From NCBI GenBank assembly GCA_033977485.1, contig CM066998.1:58494274-58558273 (forward strand): 64,000 bases of DNA, given 5' to 3'. This stretch comes from Hydrangea macrophylla. Taxonomy: Eukaryota; Streptophyta; Magnoliopsida; Cornales; Hydrangeaceae. Shown in pieces: positions 11,701 to 21,758 of the stretch. Made by a program: the position numbers and the translations under genes. The notes beneath the pieces are model-generated. The model made no database searches. It had not been told where the DNA came from and saw only the letters and a list, made by a program, of their open reading frames with translations. Numbering within the stretch: position 1 is the stretch's first letter; every line of letters begins with the position of its first letter.

Positions 11701-12370
11701 GGTATGTCCAGGCCAACTTAAATACGGCAGGCATATCGACAGACCTTCTAAACTAACGGCATTGTGCCGGATGGTTCTAGGTGGACCGAATGAGTCAAGA
11801 GATTGTGATCGAGATAAAAGAGTCAGTGAGATAAGATGATTTCATGGTTCATGCACGGTCTTAATTATTCATTATTCACACGGTTATTAATTGTTATCAT
11901 GCGACGATTGGAATAATGGATTTATCACACTCTAAGGTATCGAACATTATAATAACTGTTAATGTACTTTTACATACATTGCTTGTGTGTTCGTTATACT
12001 CACTCGGCTTTCATTAGCTGATGACTTTATTTTGTCCTGGACATCCAAATGTTCAGAAAATGATTATGCAGGGCAATATGATTATGCCAGCTAGAGGAGC
12101 CTACATCGCTACTTTTATAATTTAAATAAAGTTGTAATAAGGATATGGATAATGTTTTTATTTGATTATGGCGGTCTGTGCCTTAAGGATATTTGAACTT
12201 AAGCCTATGTAATATTTGAAGTTGTTACATGTTTAATATTATCTTTCCTGTTGCTTTTACTGGTACATGTTAAGCTAAGTACAGGACAAGCGATCCATCA
12301 ACTGTCATGACCTACGGGTCCAAAACGGAAATGAAAAATTTTCCTTATTTTGCTACGCCGGGGCGTGACA
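8775..12370. mobile_element. Solo LTR, 3.6 kb, Ty3-like
   Basis: The 3596-bp segment starts TGTAGCAACC, ends GGGGCGTGACA and is flanked by a perfect 5-bp target duplication CAAAG (8770-8774 and 12371-12375). No internal domain or second LTR is present, so it is a solo LTR left by recombination between two LTRs. Length and ends suggest a long-LTR Ty3 family such as Tekay/Del; that assignment is inference. A CT tract with TATA-like sequences near 9710-9750 and a GC-richer segment around 9890-9960 may be promoter and leader. Small frames at 9338-10096 are not coding. Confidence 0.85.
11430..11735 (+). repeat. Tandem repeats inside solo LTR
   Basis: A core CCAGGCCGCTT-NN-GATACGGTAG occurs six times, beginning near 11439, 11484, 11540, 11583, 11634 and (degenerate) 11708. 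Cores alternate between two flanking contexts: ttaattat(t)-core-attaattaa and gagccc-core-gtca. The higher-order unit is about 100 bp. Confidence 0.85.
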
Positions 12371-12448
12371 CAAAGTGATACTGAGGGGTGGAACGCTCAT
12401 CACAGTTGTCAAAACCTCAATTGTGAAAACTTGAAACTTTACCAAAAC

Positions 12449-12578
12449 AATAATGTTAGGGTGATAAACACTTTTTACAAACACACTCTATCTCTCTCTT
12501 GGGTGGCATTATGGGGTCCACTGAAATCATCCGGACCCCACAGTACCACCTAGGAGAGAGATAGAGTGTGTTTGTAAA
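12449..12578. mobile_element. Palindromic MULE-MITE, copy A, left piece
   Basis: This is the left arm, loop and most of the right arm of a foldback MITE. The arms share acaaacacactctatctctc and its complement. The remaining right end lies at 17560-17589, beyond the Copia element that split it. The family has three intact copies at 18310, 29188 and 40594. The outer flanks taccaaaac and tactaaaat match at 7 of 9 positions, consistent with an aged 9-bp duplication. Confidence 0.8.
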
Positions 12579-12804
12579 TGTCAAAATAATGTCGAAATAT
12601 TTGTCTACATTCTTGTACCTATTGTATCTTACTATACTTATTGTCTAGATACATTGTACTATCAGTTGTACTACTAGTTGTACTATTAGCCTAGGTACTT
12701 TTCTTTCCCTTTTAGGATTCTCTCTTGGTCTATATAAAGGCTATTCATTGTAAGGTTTAAATCACACCATTCAATACAATACATTATTTCTCTCACTTCT
12801 AACA
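12579..12804 (+). repeat. Copia 5' LTR
   Basis: It pairs with 17330-17559. A shared promoter-like tatataaaggct (about 12730) and a transcription-end zone are visible, and both LTRs end cacttctaaca. Several substitutions and a short indel separate the two, so the insertion is not very recent. Confidence 0.92.
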
Positions 12805-12816
12805 AGGTATCAGAGC
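12805..12816 (+). other. Copia primer binding site
   Basis: The sequence aggtatcagagc matches the 3' end complement of initiator methionine tRNA (TGGTATCAGAGC) at 11 of 12 positions and lies immediately after the 5' LTR. Confidence 0.85.
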
Positions 12817-12848
12817 TATAAGCTCCTGGTGGCCTTTTCTTCCTCCCA

Positions 12849-13123
12849 ATGGCCTCTCAAAAGGAAAGTATGCTCTGTGGTTATCACAATAGTGAATCCT
12901 CTACATCAGAAATCCTTCTTGTAGTTGCCTCAAGTTCGTAATCGCGCCGCCTCAGCCCGGTCACCTCCGCTGCTCGGCTACCATCATCCATATCTACTTT
13001 AGGGATGGCAATAGGGTGGATTTTCCGGGTTCCCCGCCCCGCCCCTAATAGGCAGGGTATAGGGGTGGTCTAAACGGAATAGGGGCGGGTATGGGGTGAA
13101 ACATTGCAACCCGAGTCGGGTTC

Positions 13124-13157
<34 letters not shown>

Positions 13158-16100
13158 TAGGGGACCACCCGCCCCGGTTACCCGATTATATATCACAGAT
13201 GTATTTGTTGTCCCACGTCGAAGAAACTCAACATTTGGCACAGAGACTTTGCTCTATAAAGCAACAGCCGCTAGTGTAGTCAAATACTCTCTATGCTAAG
13301 TTTGACCTTGTTGTCAGTTATCATTTAATGTGCTTAGATTTGTGTGCACAAAGAGTTAAAAATTTTACTTTCTATTGTCAGTACATGTGAAAGTATGTAC
13401 CAAAAGTGAAATTTGATTTCAAGGAAATTAAAACTTTCACGTGCTCATATTGAGATTCACTTTTCGGGGGTGGGACGGGGCGGGAGTGGGATTGGTTGCA
13501 TCAAATGGGGTCGGGGGTGGGACGAGCAGGAGGTTAATCGGGGCGGGGTCGGGAGGGCATTCCAGTTGCTCGGGGTGGGGTGGGAAATAATGCCCCCGTC
13601 CCATACCCGCCCCGTTGCCATCCCTAATCTATTCTGCCCGACGTCCTCCTTCCGGTCACCTCGCCGCCTCAACTTGGGCTCTGCCACTGTCACCGCCTTC
13701 GCTGCTCGGTTACCACCTCTGCCGCCGATCACCACCACCCCGCTGCCTCCATTGCCCGGCTGCCACTTCTTCATCCATGCTCCCTCCGTCAGATCACCAC
13801 TCGACCACTGCCACCCAGATCAATTCTACCACTCTCAGACTCATGTCACACATCATGGAGCCTCTCACAAATCCTTCCTGCCGATATTGTCACAAATCAG
13901 GACATATTCTATTGCATTGTCCTATCAGAGTGTGTGCTTTCTGTCACAAGCGTAGACCAGGGCACTATCTTGCTGATTGCAATGAGAATCCTACCAGATA
14001 TTCACAGGATAATCGGTCCCGAGGTTGTTCAACATCATTCACTGCTATTTCTACCAAGGGGTCGTCATCTTCTAAGTCGTCTAACCCTTCATCCATCTCC
14101 GCTTCCCTCCTTGTGGACATCATCAAAAGAGTTCTTGATCATTCTGGTAACACGTCTCCTACTACTCTATTTGTTGCCTTAGGTACATCTTCTTGGTTCT
14201 TTGACTCTGGTTGCTGTAACCATATGACCTCTGATCCCACTAAATTCTCTACCAAACATTCTACTCTTAATGCACCATCCATACACACAGCTGATGGTTC
14301 CCGTATGAACGTCAGTCACATAGGGCAAGTCTCCACCACTCATACATCTCTCCATGACACTTATCTTATTCCTAAACTCACATTAAATCTCATATCTGTT
14401 GGTCAATTGTGTGAACTCGAACTTACCGTCTCTTTCTCTAATTCTGGATGTCTAGTACAAGATCCAAAAACGGGACAGACTCTTGGGACAGATTGTAAAA
14501 TAGGACGTTTATTTGAACTTAACAATCTCCATATTCCATCACACTTCATTTTACCAACTCAAACTGCAGCTTCAGTATCGTCCACCCCACCTTTTCACTT
14601 CTGGCACTTTCGTTTAGGTCATGTTTCACTAAGTCTATTAAAATCCTTAGTGTCAAGTGGTCAGTTAGGTTCAATTAAAGTCGAAAATATTGATTATTTA
14701 CCTTGTCAACTTGCTAAATAACCAACTTTACCATTTAATAACAGTGACTCTGTTTCCTCTGCACCTTTTGATCTAATTCATTCTGATGTTTGGGGTCCCT
14801 CTCCAACTGTCACAATGGGAGGATCTAGATATTATGTAATCTTTGTCGATGATTTTTCACGATACACTTGGTTATCTCTAATGAAAAATCGATCTGAATT
14901 ACCCCAGATTTACTTTGATTTTGCTAATATGATCAAAACTCAATTTTCTTGCAATATCAAAGTGTTTCGAGCTAATAATGCCCAAGAATACAAAGAAAAA
15001 GGTGTTCTAAATTTTCTTCGCCAGCATGGCACTCTTCTCCATCGTTCCTATCCAGGCACCTCCCAACAAAATGGGAGAGCCAAGCGTAAACATAGACATA
15101 TTCTTAATACTGTTCGAGCTCTTCTCACATCTGCTTCATGTCCTGAACAATTTTGGGGAGAGGCTGCCCTCACTGCCATTTATACCATGAACCGTGTCCC
15201 TTCTCCCACTACTGAAAATCAGTCACCATATGAGCGTCTATATAACTACCCTCCTGACTATACTACCCTTAAAGTCTTTAGTTCTGCCTGCTTTGTCTTA
15301 CTACAGCCACATGAGCGCACAAAACTAGAATCTCGAGCTCGCTTATGTTATTTCTTGGGGTATGGTATTGAACACAAAGGCTATCGATGTTGGGACCCTT
15401 ACTCCAAGCATCTTCGTGTGTCTCGTCATGATGTCTTCTGGGAACATAAAATGTTCTCATCCATGTCCCAGTTTCATCTATCTCCTGCCAGTAATCATTT
15501 CCACTTCACTGACCCCTCAGTAAATCTATTTCCTGACACCCCTGATACAAGTTCTTACTTTGAATTAGTATCTTTGCATGCCCCTCTACTCACATCCACA
15601 TCTACAGACTCTTCATCTGATTTGTCCACCACAGTCTCTACTGAACTGCCTGCTCCATCTGATGGGTCTACATCAGACCCTGACCCTCTTCCTAGACGTA
15701 GTGACCGAGTTAAAACTCCTCCGATTCATCTTCGGGATTACCATTGTTTTTCTACAATTCTCTCTCACCATGAGCCTCAATCTTACCATGAGGCCAATTC
15801 CAATCCTCTTTGGCAGAAAGCAATGGATGATGAATTGACTGCAGTTGAACAAAATCACACATGGGATTTGGTGGACTTGCCAAGTGGCAAGAATGCTATG
15901 GGATGCAAGTGGGTTTACAAGATCAAAACTCAATCAGATGGATCCATTGATCGCTACAAAGCCAGCCTAGTAGCCAAGGACTTTACTCAGGAGTATGGGA
16001 TTGATTATGAGGAAACATTTGCCCCCGTTGCCTGTCTCACATCTGTTCGCAGCCTCATTGCAGTTGCTGCAGTTCACCATTGGGACTTATTCCAAATGGA

Positions 16101-17322
16101 TGTCAAAATTGCCTTCCTCAACGGTGACCTCACTGAAGAAGTTTATATGTGTCCTTCTCCTGGTTATCATCATCATCCTCATCAAGTTTGCAAGCTCCAC
16201 CAAGCTCTATATGGTCTCAAGCAAGCTCCTCGAGCTTGGTTTGTAAAGTTCAGCAGCATTGTTGAGCGCTTTGGGTTCACATGCAGCTCTTATGATTTAG
16301 CTCTTTTCATCTGCAGAGCTAACCAGGGCATTATTCTACTTCTCCTCTATGTGAATGACATGATAATCACATGAGATGATACATCTGGAATCTTGGATCT
16401 CAAAACCCATCTCAGCCAACATGTTGAAATGAAAGATCTCGGCAAACTTAACTATTTTCTGGGCCTTGAGATCACTTCTAGTTCTGATGAATATTATCTC
16501 TCTCAAGCCAAGTATGCCTCAGACTTGCTTACACGGGCGGGACGTACAGACAACAAGACAAGTATCACTCCTCTCGAGCCTAACTGTAGGCTCACTCCTA
16601 TGGATGGTGTACCCTTGGATGATCCTACTCTATATCGTCAGCTTGTTGGGAGTCTTGTTTATCTAACAGTTACTAGACCTGATATCTCCTATGATGTCCA
16701 TATTGTAAGTCAATTTTTATCTGCTCCTCGATCTCCTCATTATGCAGTAGTTCTCTGCATTCTCAGGTACATCAAAGGGACCTTATTTCATGGCCTCCAC
16801 TTCTCTGCTCACTCATCTCTTAAGCTACGTGCCTACTCAGATGCAGACTGGGCAGGAGATCCTACTGATCGTCGTTCCACCACTGTGTATTGCTTCTTCT
16901 TGGGTGACTCTCTCATCTCCTAGCGTAGTAAGAAGCAAACTGTTATTGCCCGATCTAGTACAGAAGCTGAATATCGTGCCCTTGTTGATACCACTCAAGA
17001 ACTTCTCTGGCTACGCTGGTTACTTGAGGACATGGGGGTAAATCATCCAACTGCTACAACCACAACTGCTACAACCATCAGTTGTGACAACCAAAGTGCC
17101 ATTCAAATTGCTCACAATGATGTCTTCCATGAACGTACAAAACACATTGAGATCGATTATCATTTTGTTCGTCATCATCTTTCTTGTGGTACTATTAGAC
17201 TTAACTCAGTCTCCTCCACCGATCAGACTGCTAACGTATTCACCAAAGCTTATCCACCGGGACGTCTTCAGGATTTAGTTTTCAAACTCAAGTTGGTTTC
17301 CATTCTACCACCTTGGCTTTGA
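12849..17322 (+). pseudogene. Copia gag-pol polyprotein, broken
   Basis: Domains appear in the Copia order. Gag is reduced to a short start (ATG 12849) and, after the MITE at 13000-13626, two zinc knuckles near 13880-13980 (CX2CX4HX4C, then a variant CX2CX6HX4C). Next come protease with DSG (about 14205), the pre-integrase zinc region with LGH, integrase from about 14765, reverse transcriptase from about 15810, and RNase H ending near 17322. In-frame stops occur at 14719 (TAA), 16372 (TGA) and 16921 (TAG). The second integrase Asp is Asn (14974), the integrase Glu is Lys (15082) and the first Asp of YVDD is Asn (16354). No functional product can be made. Confidence 0.92.
13000..13626. mobile_element. 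hAT MITE inserted in Copia gag
   Basis: The 627-bp insert begins TAGGGATGGCAATAGGG and ends CGTTGCCATCCCTA, flanked by atctactt (12992-12999) and atctattc (13627-13634), 6 of 8 matching. It is GC rich and contains a run of the hexamer GGGGTC at about 13113-13155. Open frames across it (up to 180 residues) are composition artefacts. A truncated inverse copy of its left end is at 21622-21758. Confidence 0.88.
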
Positions 17323-17329
17323 GAGGGGC

Positions 17330-17559
17330 TGTTAGAAAAATGTTAGAATATTTGTCTACATTCTTGTACCTATTGTATCTTACTATATTTACTGTCTAGA
17401 TACATTGTACTATCAATTGTACTATACCAGTTGTACTACTAGCCTAGGTACTTTTCTTTTCCTTTTAGGATTCTCTCTTGGCCTATATAAAGGCTACTCA
17501 TTGTAAGGTTTAAATCACATCATTCAATACAATTCATTATTTCTTTCTCACTTCTAACA
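17330..17559 (+). repeat. Copia 3' LTR
   Basis: This is the partner of the 5' LTR at 12579-12804, preceded by the purine tract tttgagaggggc (about 17318-17329). Confidence 0.92.
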
Positions 17560-17589
17560 ATAAAAAGCATTTGTCACCCAAATATTTCT
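17560..17589. mobile_element. MULE-MITE copy A, right end
   Basis: The sequence after the Copia 3' LTR (aaaagcatttgtcaccc...) completes the right arm of the palindrome at 12449-12578. It ends atatttct in the same way as the other family members. Confidence 0.75.
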
Positions 17590-18117
17590 TACTAAAATAC
17601 AGTTCAATCATAGATTTAACGAGGGGAAGAAATGGAATTAGTAATGAAAATCCATATTTTTTGTTTGATTTATAAAAAAACAATGATAAAATTTGAAAAA
17701 AAGTAGAAGAAGAAAATATGGTAAAAATAAATTAAAATATTGTAGGTCAATTTTTAGAAAAACACTAAAAATAAATAAATTACTTTCTCCTCGTTTTTCT
17801 TCTATAAATTCACAAACCAAACATAGAATAATTGCACTATATTAACAAGTTGTCTCACACTGTCACTTTTTAAACAAACACTAAAGAAAAAAAAAAAAAA
17901 ATCCCCTCATTTTTCATTTATGAATTCACAAACCAAAAGTAGGATTCAATTTTAGGTCCATCCTATCATTTTACTTTAGAGTTGAGGACAATTAATAATC
18001 CTTGACCATAAAATATCAAGTAAAATTTCTTTTTTATGGACTTTTTAATAAAATAAGAATCAAATTGAACATTAAATTTTTGCCTAAATTTCTACAAATT
18101 AAATTGTACTACAAGTA
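17590..18117. other. AT-rich spacer
   Basis: No gene seen. Two short segments around 17780-17825 and 17900-17940 repeat 'ctcctcgttttt...aaattcacaaaccaaa', a small degenerate direct repeat. Confidence 0.5.
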
Positions 18118-18284
18118 ACTCTATGGACACAAAGTGATCTCACAAAGAGATTCACAGAATCTATCTCTCTTCTGAGTGGTACTTTAAAGTTCGATAATTT
18201 CAAGAAATCCTACAATATCACTGAAAGAGAGATAAGACTTTTTTGTGAATCCCTTTGTGAGAACTTTTGTGTCCAAAGAGGTAC
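18118..18284. mobile_element. Foldback MITE
   Basis: Arms are inverted complements: tggacacaaagtgatctcac on the left and gtgagaacttttgtgtcca on the right, continuing inward through agattcacag and ctgtgaatcc-like segments. No coding frame. No clean target duplication. Confidence 0.65.
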
Positions 18285-18309
18285 CCTTGTGGCCTTGTAT
18301 TACTATAAT

Positions 18310-18476
18310 GAGTCTTGCTAGGGGCACAAACAACTTTCACTAACATTTACTAACACACTCTATCTCTCTCCTAGTGGTACTGCGGGATCCACTGCGGACC
18401 CCACAGTACCACTAGAAAAAAGATAAAATGTGTTAATAAGTGTTAGTGGAAGTTGTTAGTGCCCCAAATATTACTC
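18310..18476. mobile_element. Palindromic MULE-MITE, copy B
   Basis: The 167-bp element is flanked by the perfect 10-bp repeat ttactataat (18300-18309 and 18477-18486). Its arms carry ggggcac...actaacacactctatctc and complement, with a central loop around a GGATCC-like site. It ends 176 bp upstream of the OST3 start codon, so it lies in or next to that promoter. Confidence 0.9.
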
Positions 18477-18652
18477 TTACTATAATATTCATTTTCTTTC
18501 AATGAAAAAAAAAAAAAATTGGGTAAAAAATTGGAACATACAATTCTAAAGAATAAAAAGAGCAAACAGGTCTTCTCCAAGTCAAAATCTCGGAAATAAA
18601 AAAGCCTTTTGCTCGCTAGTTTCACAACCCAAATCACAGACACAGACCCAAA

Positions 18653-19723
18653 ATGGCGATCTCTGCAACAACACCCAGATCGTCTTCAACCCATCTATTC
18701 CTCATCTCCATAACCCTCTTCTCTCTCATCACTCTCTTCTCTCCCACCACTTCCGCCGACTCCAATTCCGATCTAATCTCCGACCTCGAAACCCTCCAAT
18801 CTCAATCCCAATCCGGCGGCCTCATCCACCTGAACGACCACCTCATCAGCCGCTTCATCACCTCCAACAAGTCCCCCCGCACTTTCTCTCTCCTCATCTT
18901 CTTCGATGCCACCCAACTCCACGACAAGTCCGAACTCCGCCTCAAAGACCTCCGATCCGAATTCTCTCTCCTCGCATCCTCTTTCATATACAACAACAAA
19001 CAAAACCCATCATCCAAATCCAAACTCTTCTTCTGCGACATCGAGTTCAAAGAATCGCAATCCACGTTCGCCCAGTTCGGCGTCAACGCTCTCCCACACA
19101 TCCGCCTAGTGGGTCCCGATGTCGTCAATCTCAAGGACGATTCTTTACAGATGGACGCGGGTGACTTCTCTCGACTCGCTGAGTCCATGTCCGAGTTCAT
19201 TGAGTCCAAAACCAAGCTCACCGTCGGCCCAATTCACCGTCCTCCGGTTCTCTCCAAGACCCAGATCATGTTCATTGTTGGTGCATTCTTGATCGCTTCT
19301 CCGTTTCTGGTTAAGAAAGTTCTCGCCGGAGAGACCCTTTTGCACGAGCCGAGCATTTGGCTCTCTGGCGCTGTGTTTATCTACTTTTTCAGTGTTTCAG
19401 GGGCTATGCATACCATAATTCGGAAAATGCCGATGTTTATGTCGGACCGAGAAGATCCGTCCAAATTGGTATTCTTTTATCAGGGCTCTGGAATGCAGCT
19501 CGGAGCAGAAGGATATGCAGTTGGGTTTTTGTATACAATTGTTGGGTTGTTGTTGGCATTCGCGACACATGTGTTGGTTCATGTGAAGAATCGGACCGTA
19601 CAGAGAGTGATTATGTTTGTTGGGTTGGTTGTCTCGTTTTGGGCAGTGAAGAAGGTTGTGTTCTTGGATAATTGGAAGACAGGTTATGGAATTCATGGTT
19701 ATTGGCCTTCAAGTTGGCAGTGA
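18653..19723 (+). CDS. OST3: Oligosaccharyltransferase subunit OST3/OST6
   Basis: This is a subunit of the ER oligosaccharyltransferase complex, which moves the preassembled glycan from dolichyl diphosphate to Asn of nascent proteins. The single exon of 356 residues has the usual family length. A hydrophobic signal peptide covers residues 1-35, a lumenal thioredoxin-like domain about 40-190, and four membrane segments about 204-223, 236-255, 288-310 and 318-336. The C-terminus WKTGYGIHGYWPSSWQ is typical for the plant proteins. The thioredoxin fold has LLIFFDATQLHDKSEL where yeast Ost3/Ost6 carry CXXC, so no redox pair is present, as I recall for other plant members. The start is the first ATG, in a good context (aaaatggc). 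The sequence is more GC rich than its surroundings and intact. No partner genes adjoin it. A MITE palindrome sits just upstream. Confidence 0.97.
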   Translation: MAISATTPRSSSTHLFLISITLFSLITLFSPTTSADSNSDLISDLETLQSQSQSGGLIHLNDHLISRFITSNKSPRTFSLLIFFDATQLHDKSELRLKDLRSEFSLLASSFIYNNKQNPSSKSKLFFCDIEFKESQSTFAQFGVNALPHIRLVGPDVVNLKDDSLQMDAGDFSRLAESMSEFIESKTKLTVGPIHRPPVLSKTQIMFIVGAFLIASPFLVKKVLAGETLLHEPSIWLSGAVFIYFFSVSGAMHTIIRKMPMFMSDREDPSKLVFFYQGSGMQLGAEGYAVGFLYTIVGLLLAFATHVLVHVKNRTVQRVIMFVGLVVSFWAVKKVVFLDNWKTGYGIHGYWPSSWQ

Positions 19724-20096
19724 TTCAGAAGAGGACATCGGAGAAGAAGACGGGTTGCGTTCGTCTCTAATGATTGGTAAGAGTTTTGTACTAGTTGATA
19801 CTAGTCTTGAGTTGATGTTATGCATTGAACATCTGAACTAGAGTTTGTTTTTTCAGAGAACTAAGTAGGTGATACTCATGATAGTTATATTGCAGCTTCT
19901 TGTTACTTTAATGGATGCTTAGCAAACTTTGTATTTCTACTGAAATTTCAAATATCAATTTATGACAATGCACTCAAATTTAGAAGTTGGTTTCGTGTTG
20001 TGATTACTTTACTTAATAGAAGTACTACTGTACTACTGATGAATTCTGCTATGCAGTGGGATTGTTGTCCTTAAGTGTGAAGATACTATGTAGATG
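19724..20096 (+). other. OST3 3' region
   Basis: Non-coding sequence directly after the stop codon, plausibly the 3' UTR. A good 5' splice signal (attg|gtaagag) lies at about 19776, so the 3' UTR may be spliced; see the finding on 26286. No other feature. Confidence 0.5.
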
Positions 20097-20997
20097 CAGT
20101 GCCGGTCCTGACATTTGTCGCAAAAAATAATTATTAGACATGTACCAAAATGGGCTATATATACTAAGCTATTATTTTGAGTCGGGGTCCTCTTGAACGG
20201 AGGACCCAAAGCAGTTGCTTGTTATTAGACATGTACCAACTTAGGAAGCATGGGTACTCCATTTTGAGTGAAGTACCCATACCGGGTACTTGAGGGACAC
20301 CGACACCCGTACCATACTCCTGGGTACGTGTCGGGTACCCCTCTAGCGATGTTTGATACTGTTAAGTGAAGGATTCAACTTGGGTCCGGCTCAGGTGCTT
20401 TGTGGGTATGGCGTGGGTACGGCATGAGTACTTCGTGGGTACGACACGGGGTGAGATTGCATTTTTTGAAAACTATGGGGGTACAACTATGGGGGTACGG
20501 CGTGGGTGCTTCGTGGGTACTATGTAAGTACTTAGTGAACTTGCTTCTTCTTCTTCTTCTTTTTTATTAAAGTTTTTTTTTTTCCTTTAATGTTGTGGAC
20601 TTGTAATACCAAAACAATGTTGTTTATTCCTTAGACTACTTTTTTTTTTTTGCTAAGAATTCCTTAGACTACTTATTTGCTAATATGTGGATTAATATGT
20701 TGTAGTGCTGTTCACTCTTCTTCTTCTTCTTTTTCTTTTTTAATTATTAAAAATCTATTTTTTAAAATATGTTTTTATTCAAGGTACCCTAGCTGTACCT
20801 GTAACTGTACCCTACATTTTTGGAAATTGTCGTACCCCCGTACCCGTATCGTATCGTAACCGTGTCACGTGTCCGTACCGGTACTACATAGGTACCAACA
20901 TGGGCTATATATGCTAAGCTATTATTTTGAGTCGGGGCCTCTTGAATTGGGGACCCAAAGCGGTTGCTTGGGTGGCTTGTGCTCATGACCGGCACTG
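20097..20997. mobile_element. hAT MITE downstream of OST3
   Basis: The 901-bp element has 11-bp inverted ends CAGTGCCGGTC/GACCGGCACTG and flanks tgtagatg (20089-20096) and tgtagata (20998-21005), 7 of 8 matching. Internally an 80-bp segment (20142-20221) recurs at 20891-20972 in direct orientation, around a core full of gggtac motifs that looks like a second element of the 'GGAAGCATGGGTAC' type. No coding frame. Confidence 0.88.
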
Positions 20998-21621
20998 TGT
21001 AGATACATGGTAGATTGAGGAGGAGATTGAAAGTGCGAAAAAGAGGACAAAGTAGACCCGAACTTTTGATGTTAGTTGTATTAATCTCTTTTCATGGAAG
21101 AAAGTTGATTAAGGAGTGAGTAGGGCAATTGGAACATAAGATTATAGATGGGTGGTATTATTTTGCATTTTTGATGATTTTATTTTTGTCAGTTCGTGAT
21201 ATGTACTACGACCAACAATATATTTGACCACTTGGGCTGATGTGGATATGGAAATGCTAGTTATGTACTTGCGTTAGTCAAGCGCAAAGTCTTTCATGGA
21301 TCTTAAGCAAGTCATGCATTGATCTCAGCTACCTGTTTTCTTGAGAGCTACATTTAATTGTTGCTGTTGTGATTCTCCGCATCCTTCTTTCTGTACATGT
21401 CTTAAATCTATTTCCGGGCTGCTTCTTTCTATTTTTCGTATCATGAAGTCGTACTTAATTGTTGCTTAATAACTCAATATAAGTGCTGAAAGCTGGAAAC
21501 TTCACTGGTTTCCTTCTTTACTTTCTGGCAATGCAATGTTTGTTTGGAAATCTCTTGTAGATAAAACTTCACTTCGAAAGTGGTCTGAATTTCATCTAAG
21601 TGCATGCACTAGGCTACTAGC
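20977..21621 (+). repeat. 645-bp direct duplication, left copy
   Basis: It is identical in length to 24041-24685, with about 4 substitutions seen by eye. It starts inside the right end of the hAT MITE and ends at ctactagc. No coding frame. It is continuous with OST3 downstream sequence. Confidence 0.95.
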
Positions 21622-21758
21622 AGAGGCCATACCCGACCCGAACCCGACTTGGGTTTTGAAATCCTCCCCCATACCCGCCCCTAACCCTATTAAGCCTCCC
21701 CCATACCCTACCTATTAGGGGCGGGAAACCCGAAAAACCCGCCCCATTGCCATCCCTA
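21622..21758 (-). mobile_element. Truncated hAT MITE fragment
   Basis: The minus strand reads TAGGGATGGCAAT... and matches the left end of the MITE at 13000-13626 (shared ggttt-cccgcccctaatagg segment). It is cut at both a duplication border (21621) and the border with the next block (21759), so it is filler rather than an insertion of its own. Confidence 0.8.

Larger units (their letters stand above)
12579..17559 (+). mobile_element. Ty1/Copia retrotransposon, inactive
   Basis: The 4981-bp element has two LTRs (12579-12804 and 17330-17559) of 226 and 230 bp with TG...CA ends. Flanking gtaaa (12574-12578) and ataaa (17560-17564) are a 5-bp target duplication with one change. A primer site follows the 5' LTR and a purine tract (gagagggg) precedes the 3' LTR. 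The polyprotein is broken by a MITE, stops and catalytic substitutions. The element lies inside MITE copy A. Confidence 0.95.

Noticed and set aside
13096..13955. GC-rich frames with Gly-Val or Pro-Thr repeats
   Set aside because: Products of the GGGGTC repeat in a hAT MITE, not of a gene.
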